Shown piece after piece: positions 27,545 through 36,390 of a stretch of DNA of 64,000 nt. The DNA comes from CAYMPH01 sp964529415 (GTDB taxonomy: Bacteria > Spirochaetota > UBA4802 > UBA5550): assembly GCA_964529415.1 (NCBI GenBank), contig CAZGWD010000010.1, positions 1 to 64,000 of the forward strand, in the 5' to 3' direction. The notes under the pieces were generated by a model. It did not search any database, was not told where the DNA came from, and was given only the letters and a program-made list of their open reading frames with translations. Position numbers and translations under genes: made by a program. The number at the start of each line of letters is the position of its first letter. Position 1 is the stretch's first letter.

Positions 27545-28711
27545 TTACACTAAACTGCTGAGAATTTTTTTCAGTTCATCAGTATTCTGCATATTTTTAC
27601 CGGATCCCTCCACAGGATATGCAGTAGACATTGTCATCTGTTCCACTTCATGTTTGATAGAATCATAAATATCATGTTCTTTTTTTGTGAGATCAACAGC
27701 AGTCTGTTCAGCTTCATTATTCAGGTGACTGAGGTCTGTCATGCTGTAATTCAGCTCAAGAAGACCTTTTAAATCTTCAACTGCAACACTTGAAAGAACA
27801 TTTAATTCATTAAGAATTCCCCTGTTTTCATTTGAATATTCCATTGAACTATAAAACTGTTCAACTTCCAGATATTTCCGGAACTTCAGGGAAATTATTA
27901 CTGTTAAAACAGTAACATGCTGCAGCGTCTCTTCAAACAATAAATGCTTTTTATCAACAAGATCCTTAATGGACAAAGAATCTTCATGCAGATTTTTAGT
28001 AAATTGATTTGACTGTTTTGCAAATTCATATTGGGATTTTGATTTTGAATTAACTTCTGCTGCAGTTGCATGAGCTGCTTCTATTTCATCTTTAAGATTT
28101 TTTAATTCTGTTATATCTTTCTTCTCAACGAGTCTGGCAGCCTGCTTTACCTTTTCTGCAATTTTCCTGCCTCTTTCAAGATTTTTTGCAGAGCCATTTA
28201 TAGCTTTCTCGGCATCTTCAAGCACCATGTTTGTTATATTCTTCATAGCTTTGATTGAATTAAGCTGAAATTTTTTCTTCATTTTCAGCAATTTATCCGC
28301 AAGTAATATTTGAGAATCATTTTCTATTATCAATTCGATTGTTGAAAACGATTCGAGCAGAGAAGTCTGAAATTCGTCTGTAATTGCAGATATTTTTTTA
28401 ATTTTATCTTCATTTGTTCCGGAAATATTTTTTAATTCAGAAAGTTTCAGTTTCTGTTTCTCAACATTTGACAGCAGTATTCTGCATGCAAGAGCAATTG
28501 AATTATCCTTTATAGACTGACCCATATCTGCAATATAAATCTTTTCAAAATCCTTTTCAAGGGCGTTTCCAATTTCAATAGATTCAGCTACAGCAGTCAG
28601 GGTATTTTGAGAATGCTGCTTTCTTTTCTTTGACGATTCATTCACCTTCTCTGCAATTGATGACATATCATCAGCTATTGCAGACATTCTGTCTATTGTT
28701 AGCTTTTCCAT
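27545..28711 (-). CDS. Helical protein of the chemosensory cluster
   Basis: I do not recognise this 388-residue protein. It has no signal peptide or membrane segment and is almost wholly predicted helix, with charged heptad-like stretches at about 5-45, 80-130 and 165-260 and short linkers rich in Ser and Asn. I prefer the second ATG (28711) because GGAG stands six bases before it, whereas the ATG four codons upstream has no ribosome site. It lies 27 bases after a CheY-like gene and 140 before another receiver, inside a che operon. A cytoplasmic coiled-coil partner of CheA or of the receivers, or a phosphatase analogous to CheZ or CheX, is possible, but no catalytic motif is clear. Confidence 0.75.
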   Translation of the reverse strand: MEKLTIDRMSAIADDMSSIAEKVNESSKKRKQHSQNTLTAVAESIEIGNALEKDFEKIYIADMGQSIKDNSIALACRILLSNVEKQKLKLSELKNISGTNEDKIKKISAITDEFQTSLLESFSTIELIIENDSQILLADKLLKMKKKFQLNSIKAMKNITNMVLEDAEKAINGSAKNLERGRKIAEKVKQAARLVEKKDITELKNLKDEIEAAHATAAEVNSKSKSQYEFAKQSNQFTKNLHEDSLSIKDLVDKKHLLFEETLQHVTVLTVIISLKFRKYLEVEQFYSSMEYSNENRGILNELNVLSSVAVEDLKGLLELNYSMTDLSHLNNEAEQTAVDLTKKEHDIYDSIKHEVEQMTMSTAYPVEGSGKNMQNTDELKKILSSLV

Positions 28712-28737
28712 ATTGATCTCCATAAAAATTTATTTCA

Positions 28738-29109
28738 TTAAATCAATTTTTTAACTGCTTCAATTAAAGTTTCCGGCTGAAACGGCTTTATTAGCCAGAA
28801 TTTTGCTCCGGCTTCCTTACCCTTTAATTTCATATCCTCTCCGGATTCAGTTGTAAGCATAATGATCGGAATGAACTTATATGCCTCATATTTTGCATCA
28901 GACCTGATCGCATGCAGAAATTCTATTCCATTCAAAACCGGCATATTCACATCGCATACAAAAAGACCAATGTCCATACCTGCGAGTTTTGATAATGCAT
29001 CTGATCCGTCTGCTGCTTCAATAGTTTCATAACCTGCACTTGTAAGTGTAAGACTTACAATCTGCCTTATTGCAGAAGAATCATCTATTACCATTATTTT
29101 TTTTCCCAT
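28738..29109 (-). CDS. cheY: CheY-like response regulator
   Basis: A 123-residue single receiver with IDDSSAIRQIV at the N-terminus, the phosphoacceptor in VCDVNMPVLNGIEF, Thr in MLTTESGE and Lys in LIKPFQP. This is the typical chemotaxis CheY pattern and differs from the two other receivers of the cluster. It would be phosphorylated by CheA encoded upstream and bind a motor or another output. AAGGAG stands nine bases before the ATG. The next gene starts 26 bases after its stop. Confidence 0.92.
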   Translation of the reverse strand: MGKKIMVIDDSSAIRQIVSLTLTSAGYETIEAADGSDALSKLAGMDIGLFVCDVNMPVLNGIEFLHAIRSDAKYEAYKFIPIIMLTTESGEDMKLKGKEAGAKFWLIKPFQPETLIEAVKKLI

Positions 29110-29136
29110 TTGCGGACACTCCTTAAATAAAATATT

Positions 29137-29529
29137 TCAAATCAGTTTCATGATTTCAAGCTGTGATATCAGTCTATTCTTATCAATAGGTTTAAGCAGA
29201 TAGCCGTCGCACAGCTCGCTGAAAGATGAAAATATTGATTTAATATCTTCAACAGCTGTTACCATAAGAATTTTCGCCCCCTTACTTGAAAAAATACCAA
29301 AACTGCTCTCCATATCCCGAATATTTTTCAATGCTTCAAATCCGGACATTTCCGGCATTAGAATATCCATACAGATCAGGTCATAGAGTTTTTTGTCTAT
29401 TAAAGACTGTTTGCATGCTTCAACTGCTTCTTTTCCATTAATTGCTATAAAACACTCTCCATAGACAGATAAATATTTCTGCAGAAGCATACGAATGATG
29501 AATTCATCTTCAACTATAAGAATTTTCAT
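29137..29529 (-). CDS. Single-domain response regulator (paralogue B)
   Basis: A 130-residue stand-alone receiver, near-duplicate of the one at 27010-27402 (both begin MKILIVEDEFIIRMLLQ). The phosphoacceptor in CMDILMPEMSG, the Thr of MVTAVED and Lys of LLKPID are intact, so both copies look functional. Differences concentrate in the last 25 residues and on the alpha4-beta5 face, where partners usually bind, which suggests different partners. AGGAG precedes the ATG. It lies between cheA and cheY. Confidence 0.9.
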   Translation of the reverse strand: MKILIVEDEFIIRMLLQKYLSVYGECFIAINGKEAVEACKQSLIDKKLYDLICMDILMPEMSGFEALKNIRDMESSFGIFSSKGAKILMVTAVEDIKSIFSSFSELCDGYLLKPIDKNRLISQLEIMKLI

Positions 29530-29544
29530 TGATTACTCCTATAA

Positions 29545-29650
29545 ATTAAGCCCCCTGAATCCCACTTCGACTGCGCTAAGAACATCACCCGAATAGTGAC
29601 TTTCAGATTAAAGTAAATGTTAACCCCCTCCGGGACGCCGGGGATTATCG
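29545..29650. repeat. GC-rich repeat-like segment between cheA and receiver
   Basis: The gap contains CCACTTCGACTGCGCTAAG (29562-29580), a word of the dispersed repeat family, and a C/G-rich stretch near 29622-29643 with partial dyad symmetry just after cheA. It could act as a weak attenuator but has no T-run. Confidence 0.35.
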
Positions 29651-29657
29651 TGATACA

Positions 29658-31784
29658 TCATACAGCCTGTATTAATTTTGGAATATCCAGTATAACTGCG
29701 ACCTCTCCGCTTCCAAGAATTGTTGCTCCGCTGATCCACTGAAGTTCTGTAAAAAATTTTCCGAGAGGCTTAATAACAGTCTGGAATTCACCCATCAGCT
29801 TGTCTGCAACCAATCCGATTTTTTTTCTTGAATATTCCACAACAATAATATTTTCTTTTTCCTGTTCACTTGCTTTAAATCCGAAAAAATCACGAAGTCT
29901 CAAAAGAGGAAGCATCTCACCTCTTAAATTCAGGAAGTTTCCTCCGTCTCTTCCGGTTATTTTTTCTCTGGCTACTTCAGTGCCTTCAATAACCATATCA
30001 AGAGGTATAACATAAAAATATTCATTTACCTTTATCATAAATCCGTCAATGATAGCAAGGGTAAGAGGAAGATGTATGCGTATACTCATACCTTCACCAT
30101 CTCTGCTTTCAATGTTTGTATTTCCCCTGAGGGCTTCAATATTTCTTTTTACCACATCCATTCCAACTCCGCGCCCGGAAATATTTGTTATTTTATCTGC
30201 TGTTGAAAATCCAGGTTCAAATATCAGCTGGAAAAGTTCACTATCAGGCAGATTCTGACCAGGCTGAATCAATCCCTGCTTTAAAGCCTTTTCAAGAATT
30301 TTTTCGCGGTTTAAGCCGTCACCGTCATCTCTGACTTCAATAACTATGCTTCCGGTTTCATGGTATGCGTTAAGAAAAATTTTCCCCCGCCTTGGTTTTC
30401 CTTTCGACATCCTTTCTTCAGGGGATGATATTCCGTGATCAACCGAATTTCTGATCAGATGCATGAGCGGATCGGAAATTCTTTCCACCAGGGTTTTATC
30501 AAGCTCTGCGTCTCCGCCGCTTATTATAAGATCAATTTCTTTTCCCGTTTCCCGGCTAAGATCGTGCACAATTCTTTCAAAACGTTTGAAAGTTTCTCCT
30601 ATCTGAACCATTCTTGTATTCATAGTTTTATCGCGGATATCTTCAATTAGCCTGGACATTGTTTTTGAAGTTTTAAGAAGATCAGGATGCTTATACTTAT
30701 CAGCAAGCTGGCGGATATTGGCTCCTGTAATCACAAGCTCGCCGACCACATTAATTAAATCATCAAGTTTATCTGCATCAATTCTGATTGATTTATTTTT
30801 CTTTTCTTCTGATTTATTAATGACCTTCTGTTTTTCAATAGCTGCATCAAGTACAGGTTTTTGAACCATTTTTTCCTCAAGAAAAATTTCACCGATCAGC
30901 GAAGATTTATCTGAAGAACTTTTATCCGGGTTGGACAGATCATCTTTCTGAATTGCAAGCGCTTTATCAAGTTCATGATCCGTGAGGGCTCCTGTGTTTT
31001 TCAGCATTTCACCCAGCCGTACCGGCGTTTCGGGCAATTCATTAATTGATTTAATTGAGGCATTGACTTCACTGATTGGAGAAATAATTTGAATATCGCA
31101 GTCATCTTTAACAAATTCAAACACATCTTCAATTTTCTTCTTGGTTGCATCGCTGTCAAAATCAATATCAAAACCGAGATAACAGCTTTCCGGATCAATG
31201 TCAGATATTAAAGGAATATCATCCGTTTTTACTGTTAAATTTATTATTTTACCAATGCATTCCAGATAAGATATAAATGTTCTTGGATCAAAACCGTCTC
31301 TGAAAGAATCTTCTTTAAATCCAAGGGATATATGCCAGAATTTATTTATTGATAAATTCTCTTCAGGAGAAGCAGGCATATACGGCTTAAATTTAATCAG
31401 AAGTTTTTCCTTAATATCAATTAAATCTTCGCTGAGTTTTGCATTATTGTCATTTTCAAAAAAATCAAGCATTGCTGATATGAAATCTCTTGATTCAAGA
31501 AATATGGCGCTCAGATCCGTATCAATTTCAATTTTGCCCTGCCTCACATCATCCAGAATATTTTCAACATTATGCGTGAATTTTTCAATTTCCGAAAGGC
31601 CGAACATTCCGGATGATCCTTTTATTGTATGAGCCGTCCGGAACAGCGCGTTTATGGTTTCCTGATTTTTACTGTCTTTTTCTATATCTAAAAGATAACC
31701 TTCCATTGCATCAAGGATTTCCCTGCTTTCAGTGAAATAAAGATTCATTGCGCTTTGTATATTAAATGTACTGTTGCTGCTCAT
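29658..31784 (-). CDS. cheA: Chemotaxis histidine kinase CheA
   Basis: A 708-residue CheA. Hpt domain at residues 1-110 with the phosphorylated His52 in AHTIKGSSGMFG; a middle domain (about 145-250) of the type found in many non-enteric CheAs (DPESCYLGF); a segment at about 258-335 with two copies of a GE-LV-A-Q pattern resembling the MshEN/T2SSE N-terminal fold; P3 dimerisation helices (LDDLINVVGELV); P4 ATPase (HLIRNSVDHG, DDGDGLN, GRGVGMDVV); and a C-terminal CheW-like P5. It phosphorylates the CheY-like receivers and CheB in response to the MCP. AGAGG precedes the ATG by seven bases. The gene is 12 bases after the STAS gene in one operon. Confidence 0.95.
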   Translation of the reverse strand: MSSNSTFNIQSAMNLYFTESREILDAMEGYLLDIEKDSKNQETINALFRTAHTIKGSSGMFGLSEIEKFTHNVENILDDVRQGKIEIDTDLSAIFLESRDFISAMLDFFENDNNAKLSEDLIDIKEKLLIKFKPYMPASPEENLSINKFWHISLGFKEDSFRDGFDPRTFISYLECIGKIINLTVKTDDIPLISDIDPESCYLGFDIDFDSDATKKKIEDVFEFVKDDCDIQIISPISEVNASIKSINELPETPVRLGEMLKNTGALTDHELDKALAIQKDDLSNPDKSSSDKSSLIGEIFLEEKMVQKPVLDAAIEKQKVINKSEEKKNKSIRIDADKLDDLINVVGELVITGANIRQLADKYKHPDLLKTSKTMSRLIEDIRDKTMNTRMVQIGETFKRFERIVHDLSRETGKEIDLIISGGDAELDKTLVERISDPLMHLIRNSVDHGISSPEERMSKGKPRRGKIFLNAYHETGSIVIEVRDDGDGLNREKILEKALKQGLIQPGQNLPDSELFQLIFEPGFSTADKITNISGRGVGMDVVKRNIEALRGNTNIESRDGEGMSIRIHLPLTLAIIDGFMIKVNEYFYVIPLDMVIEGTEVAREKITGRDGGNFLNLRGEMLPLLRLRDFFGFKASEQEKENIIVVEYSRKKIGLVADKLMGEFQTVIKPLGKFFTELQWISGATILGSGEVAVILDIPKLIQAV

Positions 31785-31796
31785 ACCGGCACCTCT

Positions 31797-32078
31797 TTAT
31801 ATTTTATTACCATAAAAGCTGAACAATTTAATCACTTCATCACCCTGCTTTGTCAATGATGCATTTTTGCATGATTTCAATGCAGACAATAAAATTTGAA
31901 ATCCGGCTGAATCAATTTTTGCTACATTAGCCATATTTATTTCAATGCTCTGAAAATCCTTCATAAGAGTTTTAAATTTTTCGCAGAATGTTTTTACAGA
32001 GTTTATGGTCAACTCGCCTTTCAGAAGCAGCTCAACTGCCCCGGTGTTAATTTTCTTTTCGCTGATTTCAAGTTTCAT
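31797..32078 (-). CDS. STAS-domain protein
   Basis: A 93-residue protein with a single STAS fold (anti-sigma-antagonist type): beta start MKLEISEKK, a central NMANVAKIDSAGFQILLSALKS with the Ser that is phosphorylated in SpoIIAA-like proteins, and a C-terminal helix. A similar small STAS gene is frequently found in chemosensory operons of spirochaetes and deltaproteobacteria, where its role is unclear. GGAGAT precedes the ATG. It is packed between cheW (15 bases) and cheA (12 bases). No anti-sigma kinase gene is adjacent. Confidence 0.85.
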   Translation of the reverse strand: MKLEISEKKINTGAVELLLKGELTINSVKTFCEKFKTLMKDFQSIEINMANVAKIDSAGFQILLSALKSCKNASLTKQGDEVIKLFSFYGNKI

Positions 32079-32093
32079 AAATCATCTCCGGAA

Positions 32094-32585
32094 TTACATT
32101 TTATATTTTGAAAGCAGATCAATATCCAGAATATTGTCAATATTCAGCAGTATGATAAATTTCTCATCTATCCTGCCTACTCCATTTATATATTCCGCTT
32201 TTATTTTAGTGCTGTACTCAGGGGCAATGCTGATATTTTCTTCAGCAATATCAACAACTGCTTCAACTGCATCAATAATAACACCTACCAGAAGAACTTC
32301 ACCTTTATCTTTTATCTCAATAAATATAATACTTGTTGATTTTGATATTTCTGTAATTCTATTATAAAATAAAACCGAAAGATCAATAACCGGAAGAACC
32401 TCACCTCTGAGATTTATTACACCATTTATATATTCCGGAGTTCTGGGAATAATATAAGTTCTGCTGAATTCAATAACCTCTTTGACAATCTCAACAGGAA
32501 AACCATAAACCTGGTTGCCCAGTAAAAATGTCAGATACTGAAGGTATTTTGTCAGGGCACCTGAACTGCCCGCTGATTTTTCCAT
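32094..32585 (-). CDS. cheW: CheW coupling protein (copy 2)
   Basis: A 163-residue CheW fold protein linking the MCP to CheA. The SH3-like subdomains are recognisable: YLTFLLGNQVYGFPVEIVKEV, the RTPEYINGVINLRGEVLPVIDL segment with the conserved NLRG, and LVGVIIDAVEAVVDI. It differs from the cheW at 35659-36147 and the two may serve different receptor arrays or form mixed rings. It lies 21 bases after cheB and 15 before the STAS gene. Confidence 0.93.
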   Translation of the reverse strand: MEKSAGSSGALTKYLQYLTFLLGNQVYGFPVEIVKEVIEFSRTYIIPRTPEYINGVINLRGEVLPVIDLSVLFYNRITEISKSTSIIFIEIKDKGEVLLVGVIIDAVEAVVDIAEENISIAPEYSTKIKAEYINGVGRIDEKFIILLNIDNILDIDLLSKYKM

Positions 32586-32606
32586 ATACCCGCCCCCTGT
32601 TTAATA

Positions 32607-33668
32607 TTAAATGTCGGTTAATCTTATTATCTCTTTTGAAATGTCCTCAAGAGGAAGAATTTTATCAACTCCGCCAAGCTTGATCGCCTCATTCGGCATT
32701 CCAAACACAACACACGTATTTTCATCCTGGGCTATATTGACTGCGCCTGCGTTTTTCATTTCAAGCATGCCTCTTGCCCCGTCATCGCCCATTCCTGTCA
32801 TTATAACACCTACGCAGTTTACTCCTGCATATTGAGCAGCAGATCTGAAAAGCACATCAACAGACGGCCTGTGCCTGCACACCAGAGGGCCTGCCTTAAC
32901 TTCAACATAATACCGCGCGCCGCTTCTTTTTACCAGAGTATGAAAATTCCCCGGAGCGATAAGGGCTCTGCCCCGTATTATGGTGTCATCATTCTTTGCT
33001 TCCTTAACTTCGATCTTGCAAAATGCATTGAGCCTTTTTGCAAAAGCCTCTGTAAATTTTTCAGGCATATGCTGAACAATAACAATTCCCGGGCTGTCTT
33101 CCGGCAGATTTTCAAGGAACACGCGCAGAGCTTCTGTTCCACCTGTTGAAGCTCCTACGACCACAATCTTTTCAGTCGTCCTTATCATGGACGTTCTTTC
33201 GATTGGAGGCAATACCGCGTCTGCAGTCAGTTTATCCGAAACCGTTTTATGCTTGAATTTTTTCGGTTTCGATTGCACTGCTGCCTTGATAGAATCGCAA
33301 ATCCTGATCTGCGATTCCTCAATAAATTCTTTTATCCCGAGTTTCGGTTTTGTAATAATATCCACAGCGCCGTATTCAAGAGCCTTGAGCGTGGTCTCAC
33401 ATCCTTCAAGAGTAAGGCTTGAGCACATCACCACAGGAATCGGATGCTGGCTCATAATTTTCTGAAGAAATGTGATGCCGTCCATTCTCGGCATTTCAAC
33501 ATCAAGAGTAATTACGTCCGGCACTTCCTCTTTTATATATTCTGCTGCAATATAAGGATCAGCTGCTGAACCCATTACCTCAATATCCGGATCAGATTCA
33601 AGTATGTCTTTCATTGCCTGCCGAACCACAGCAGAATCATCAACAATAAGCACTCTGATCTTTTTCAA
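32607..33668 (-). CDS. cheB: Chemoreceptor methylesterase CheB
   Basis: A 353-residue CheB. Residues 1-120 are the regulatory receiver (VDDSAVVR, phosphoacceptor in TLDVEMPRMDG, KPK). The catalytic domain (about 165-353) shows the Ser of GASTGGTEAL, the His of VIVQHMPEKFT and the Asp of GMGDDGARGM. It removes methyl groups from, and deamidates, MCP glutamyl residues. The start is a TTG with GAGGTG upstream; it aligns with the receiver start, so an upstream start is unlikely. The methyltransferase CheR, its usual partner, is not encoded in the window. Confidence 0.95.
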   Translation of the reverse strand: MKKIRVLIVDDSAVVRQAMKDILESDPDIEVMGSAADPYIAAEYIKEEVPDVITLDVEMPRMDGITFLQKIMSQHPIPVVMCSSLTLEGCETTLKALEYGAVDIITKPKLGIKEFIEESQIRICDSIKAAVQSKPKKFKHKTVSDKLTADAVLPPIERTSMIRTTEKIVVVGASTGGTEALRVFLENLPEDSPGIVIVQHMPEKFTEAFAKRLNAFCKIEVKEAKNDDTIIRGRALIAPGNFHTLVKRSGARYYVEVKAGPLVCRHRPSVDVLFRSAAQYAGVNCVGVIMTGMGDDGARGMLEMKNAGAVNIAQDENTCVVFGMPNEAIKLGGVDKILPLEDISKEIIRLTDI

Positions 33669-33711
33669 AAAAACACCTCATTTTTCGATCATTTTCCAAT
33701 CACAGGCAATT

Positions 33712-35553
33712 TCAATAATTCTCAAAGCCGTCGTCATCGTTCCTGTTCATATCAAGATTAAAGCCTTTTGATTTTTCAGCATTATTGTGGCCCGCATCCG
33801 TTTTTTCATGCGATAATAAAATGGATTTTCTTGCACCAGGCAATTTTTTCGTTCTTTCGAATGAAGACAGATTATGACCTTTTATCTTGAAGAATTCTGC
33901 TGTCTTTTGAAGATTCTCAGCCTGGCTTGCAAGTTCTTCACTTGTGCTGGCAAGCTCTTCTGTTGCTGCAGAGTTCTGCTGTATTCCATTGTTCAGCTGT
34001 TCAATCGCCATAGTTACCTGCCCGATGCCCTGAGCCTGTTCACTGCTGGAAGCTTTTATCTCCTGAACAAGTTCTGATGTTTTCTGTATCTGCGGAACCA
34101 TTTCATTTATGAGCTGGCCTGCTTTTTCAGCAATTTCAACACTATGCTGCGAGAGATTACTGATTTCAACTGCGGCATTCTTGCTCATCTCTGCAAGATT
34201 ACGGACTTCAGAAGCCACAACTGCAAAACCTTTGCCGTGCTCGCCTGCTCTTGCAGCTTCAATTGCCGCATTCAGAGCCAGCATATTTGTCTGGCCTGCA
34301 ATAGATTCGATTATATTTATCTTCTCTGCAATTGACTTCATGGCTTTAATTGTTTCCACAACTGCTTTTCCGCCTTCAATTGCGTCTCTTGCGGCTTTTT
34401 CAGATATGGATGCAGTCTGACGTGCATTGTCCGCGTTTTGTTCCACTGATGCGCTGATCTCTTCCATGGAACTTGTTACTTCCTCCACGCCGGATGACTG
34501 CGACTGCGCACTCTGTGACATTTCATTTGCTGATGAGCTGAGCTGCTCGCTGCCTGCTGCAACCTGTGAAGCTGCGCTCTGTGCGTTCATTGCAAAATCA
34601 GAAATATTTTCTATCAACTTGTTCAAGCCCTGCTTTAGAACATCGAAATCACCATGGTATTCCTCGGTAATTTTTTCAGGAATATCCCCGACAGATAAAC
34701 GGTCTATATATGATAGATTAAGACCCAGTGGCTTGATAATTGCTTCGAGAATATTGTTTATTCCGTTTACTATACCCTGAAATTCAAAATTAACCTTGTT
34801 TAAATCTCCGCGGGTTGTACGAAGCTGGCCAGCTATAGTAGCATCGGTAAGTTTGGTCGTTTCACCAATTAGTCCAGTAATAATATTATTGATTCTTCTT
34901 AGAATAAATACAACGAGAAAAATCGAAAAAATAATTGAAGAAACAATAAATATGAATATTAAATTCTCGGCAAATTTAATATTTGATTCAACGATCATTG
35001 TCTGAGCTTCCGAATTAATAACATTTTCCTTTATAACTTTATCAAGCCAGCTCTCAGCTTCTGAAAAAGAAGCTCCGTTAACTACAATTGCCTGATCAAT
35101 CAAGCGGTCATGCAAACGGTCATCCTTGCTGATCTCCCACTCTTTTAGCATAGCCATGTATTGTTCATGGTCCTTTTTCCATTTGTTCCAGGCAGGAACA
35201 AATGATTTCCAGACTTCAGCTTCTTTTACTGTCTGAGGAAGAGGTTCATAAATTTTCCAATGTTTATCTATTTCTTTCCATTTATCAGCAATTTTCTGGT
35301 GAGATGCCTTGCGGTTATCCCCTGTTACTCTTCTCGACATAAGAGCATTCTCCTGGCCGTCAATAGCTGTCTGAGCCTCATTGATTACATTTAAAGCATC
35401 GAGGCTTGGCATAACTTCTTTAGTAACAACATTTACTGATTTCTCCACATTCTGAAAAGAAAAGTATGAAACCGTTCCCATGGCAATTACAAGAACCACA
35501 AGTATTCCCAATGCCACTCCTACAATACTTCCAAGTTTAACTTTCTGCAACAT
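33712..35553 (-). CDS. Methyl-accepting chemotaxis protein
   Basis: A 613-residue receptor. TM1 (about 10-32) and TM2 (about 200-222) flank a four-helix-bundle periplasmic domain. HAMP-like helices follow, then a long cytoplasmic signalling domain with the conserved hairpin tip ESIAGQTNMLALNAAIEA and ALNAAIEAARAGEHGKGFAV. The start is the ATG at 35553, which has AAAGGAGG ten bases upstream; the upstream codons lack a site. The tail (KGFNLDMNRNDDDGFENY) is acidic and carries no NWETF-like tether. It lies between cheW and cheB, which signals a dedicated receptor for this cluster. Confidence 0.95.
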   Translation of the reverse strand: MLQKVKLGSIVGVALGILVVLVIAMGTVSYFSFQNVEKSVNVVTKEVMPSLDALNVINEAQTAIDGQENALMSRRVTGDNRKASHQKIADKWKEIDKHWKIYEPLPQTVKEAEVWKSFVPAWNKWKKDHEQYMAMLKEWEISKDDRLHDRLIDQAIVVNGASFSEAESWLDKVIKENVINSEAQTMIVESNIKFAENLIFIFIVSSIIFSIFLVVFILRRINNIITGLIGETTKLTDATIAGQLRTTRGDLNKVNFEFQGIVNGINNILEAIIKPLGLNLSYIDRLSVGDIPEKITEEYHGDFDVLKQGLNKLIENISDFAMNAQSAASQVAAGSEQLSSSANEMSQSAQSQSSGVEEVTSSMEEISASVEQNADNARQTASISEKAARDAIEGGKAVVETIKAMKSIAEKINIIESIAGQTNMLALNAAIEAARAGEHGKGFAVVASEVRNLAEMSKNAAVEISNLSQHSVEIAEKAGQLINEMVPQIQKTSELVQEIKASSSEQAQGIGQVTMAIEQLNNGIQQNSAATEELASTSEELASQAENLQKTAEFFKIKGHNLSSFERTKKLPGARKSILLSHEKTDAGHNNAEKSKGFNLDMNRNDDDGFENY

Positions 35554-35658
35554 GATGTTAATCCTCCTTTTGTGATACATGATAAACGGGTTATCCGTTA
35601 CATGGTTATATATTTAATAAAATAATTGCTAAGTTGATCTTAAAATTCCTCAATATGT

Positions 35659-36147
35659 TCAGGCAGTTGCAGTATCAATACCTTCTATTTCTTCACGGCT
35701 CAATAATTTACCGGAATCAAGAATTATGATCAGCTTTCCATTAGCGCGTGCTACTCCTGTTACTGAGTCTCTATTTATGTTAACAGCAAAATGAGGAGTA
35801 TCCTGCACATCAGTTGCTGTAAGATTCATTACATCCTGAACAGAATCAACAATGAGCCCTACAAGCCGGTCGTATAGTTCTACAATTATAATTACAGTAA
35901 GTTCTCTGCCTGGTCTTTCCTCTAAATCGAAAAGAATTCTCATATCCACAAGAGAAACAACAATGCCACGAAGATCTATTACTCCCTTCATGAAAGGTTG
36001 AGTTTTCGGAACATGTGTAATGCTTTTTACCTCAACAACTTCCTGTACATTCATAACATCTATGCCGAACAGATCATTCTCAATTAAAAAAGTCACATAC
36101 TGGCCTAAATCCTGTGCGGTCTTTTTTTCAGTTTTTATATCCGCCAT
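35659..36147 (-). CDS. cheW: CheW coupling protein (copy 1)
   Basis: A 162-residue CheW with the motifs YVTFLIENDLFGIDVMNVQEV, MKGVIDLRGIVVSLVDM and GLIVDSVQDVMNL. It is the first gene of the minus-strand chemosensory run and lies 105 bases upstream of the MCP start. GGAGG precedes the ATG by seven bases. It probably couples that MCP to CheA. The 243-base region upstream carries two inverted repeats, which are candidate control sites for the cluster. Confidence 0.93.
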   Translation of the reverse strand: MADIKTEKKTAQDLGQYVTFLIENDLFGIDVMNVQEVVEVKSITHVPKTQPFMKGVIDLRGIVVSLVDMRILFDLEERPGRELTVIIIVELYDRLVGLIVDSVQDVMNLTATDVQDTPHFAVNINRDSVTGVARANGKLIIILDSGKLLSREEIEGIDTATA

Positions 36148-36248
36148 TGAAAACCTCCGATTCTGAATAATGCCATTACGTTAATATTTACAGATTGTTT
36201 TTAACTTTAAAATTTTCACTGAATGACTTAATATTATTTAATTATAGA

Positions 36249-36280
36249 AATTAATCAATAATCGCTTATGTTGATTAATT
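36249..36280. promoter_or_regulatory. Perfect 10-bp inverted repeat upstream of the che cluster
   Basis: AATTAATCAA (36249-36258) and TTGATTAATT (36271-36280) form a perfect 10-bp inverted repeat with a 12-base spacer. It lies about 100 bases before the first cheW start. With AT-rich arms it suits a dimeric repressor or activator better than a terminator. Confidence 0.45.
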
Positions 36281-36303
36281 CATGATCATTACCTGCATAA
36301 TGA

Positions 36304-36320
36304 ATGACGGAATCCGTCAT
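36304..36320. promoter_or_regulatory. 17-bp palindrome, possible regulator site
   Basis: ATGACGGAATCCGTCAT is a perfect 8-bp palindrome around one central base. A related palindrome occurs at 37619-37635, on the other side of the response regulator genes. The two copies agree at all but two symmetric positions (consensus ATGACGRAATCCRTCAT), which suggests a protein-binding site; the neighbouring NarL-type regulator is the obvious candidate. Confidence 0.5.
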
Positions 36321-36390
36321 AGTGTATGATAAGAGTTTTTTTGTGATTTTTTAATGCGGGATCCGGAAGGTGAAATATTTAAAAAAACAT

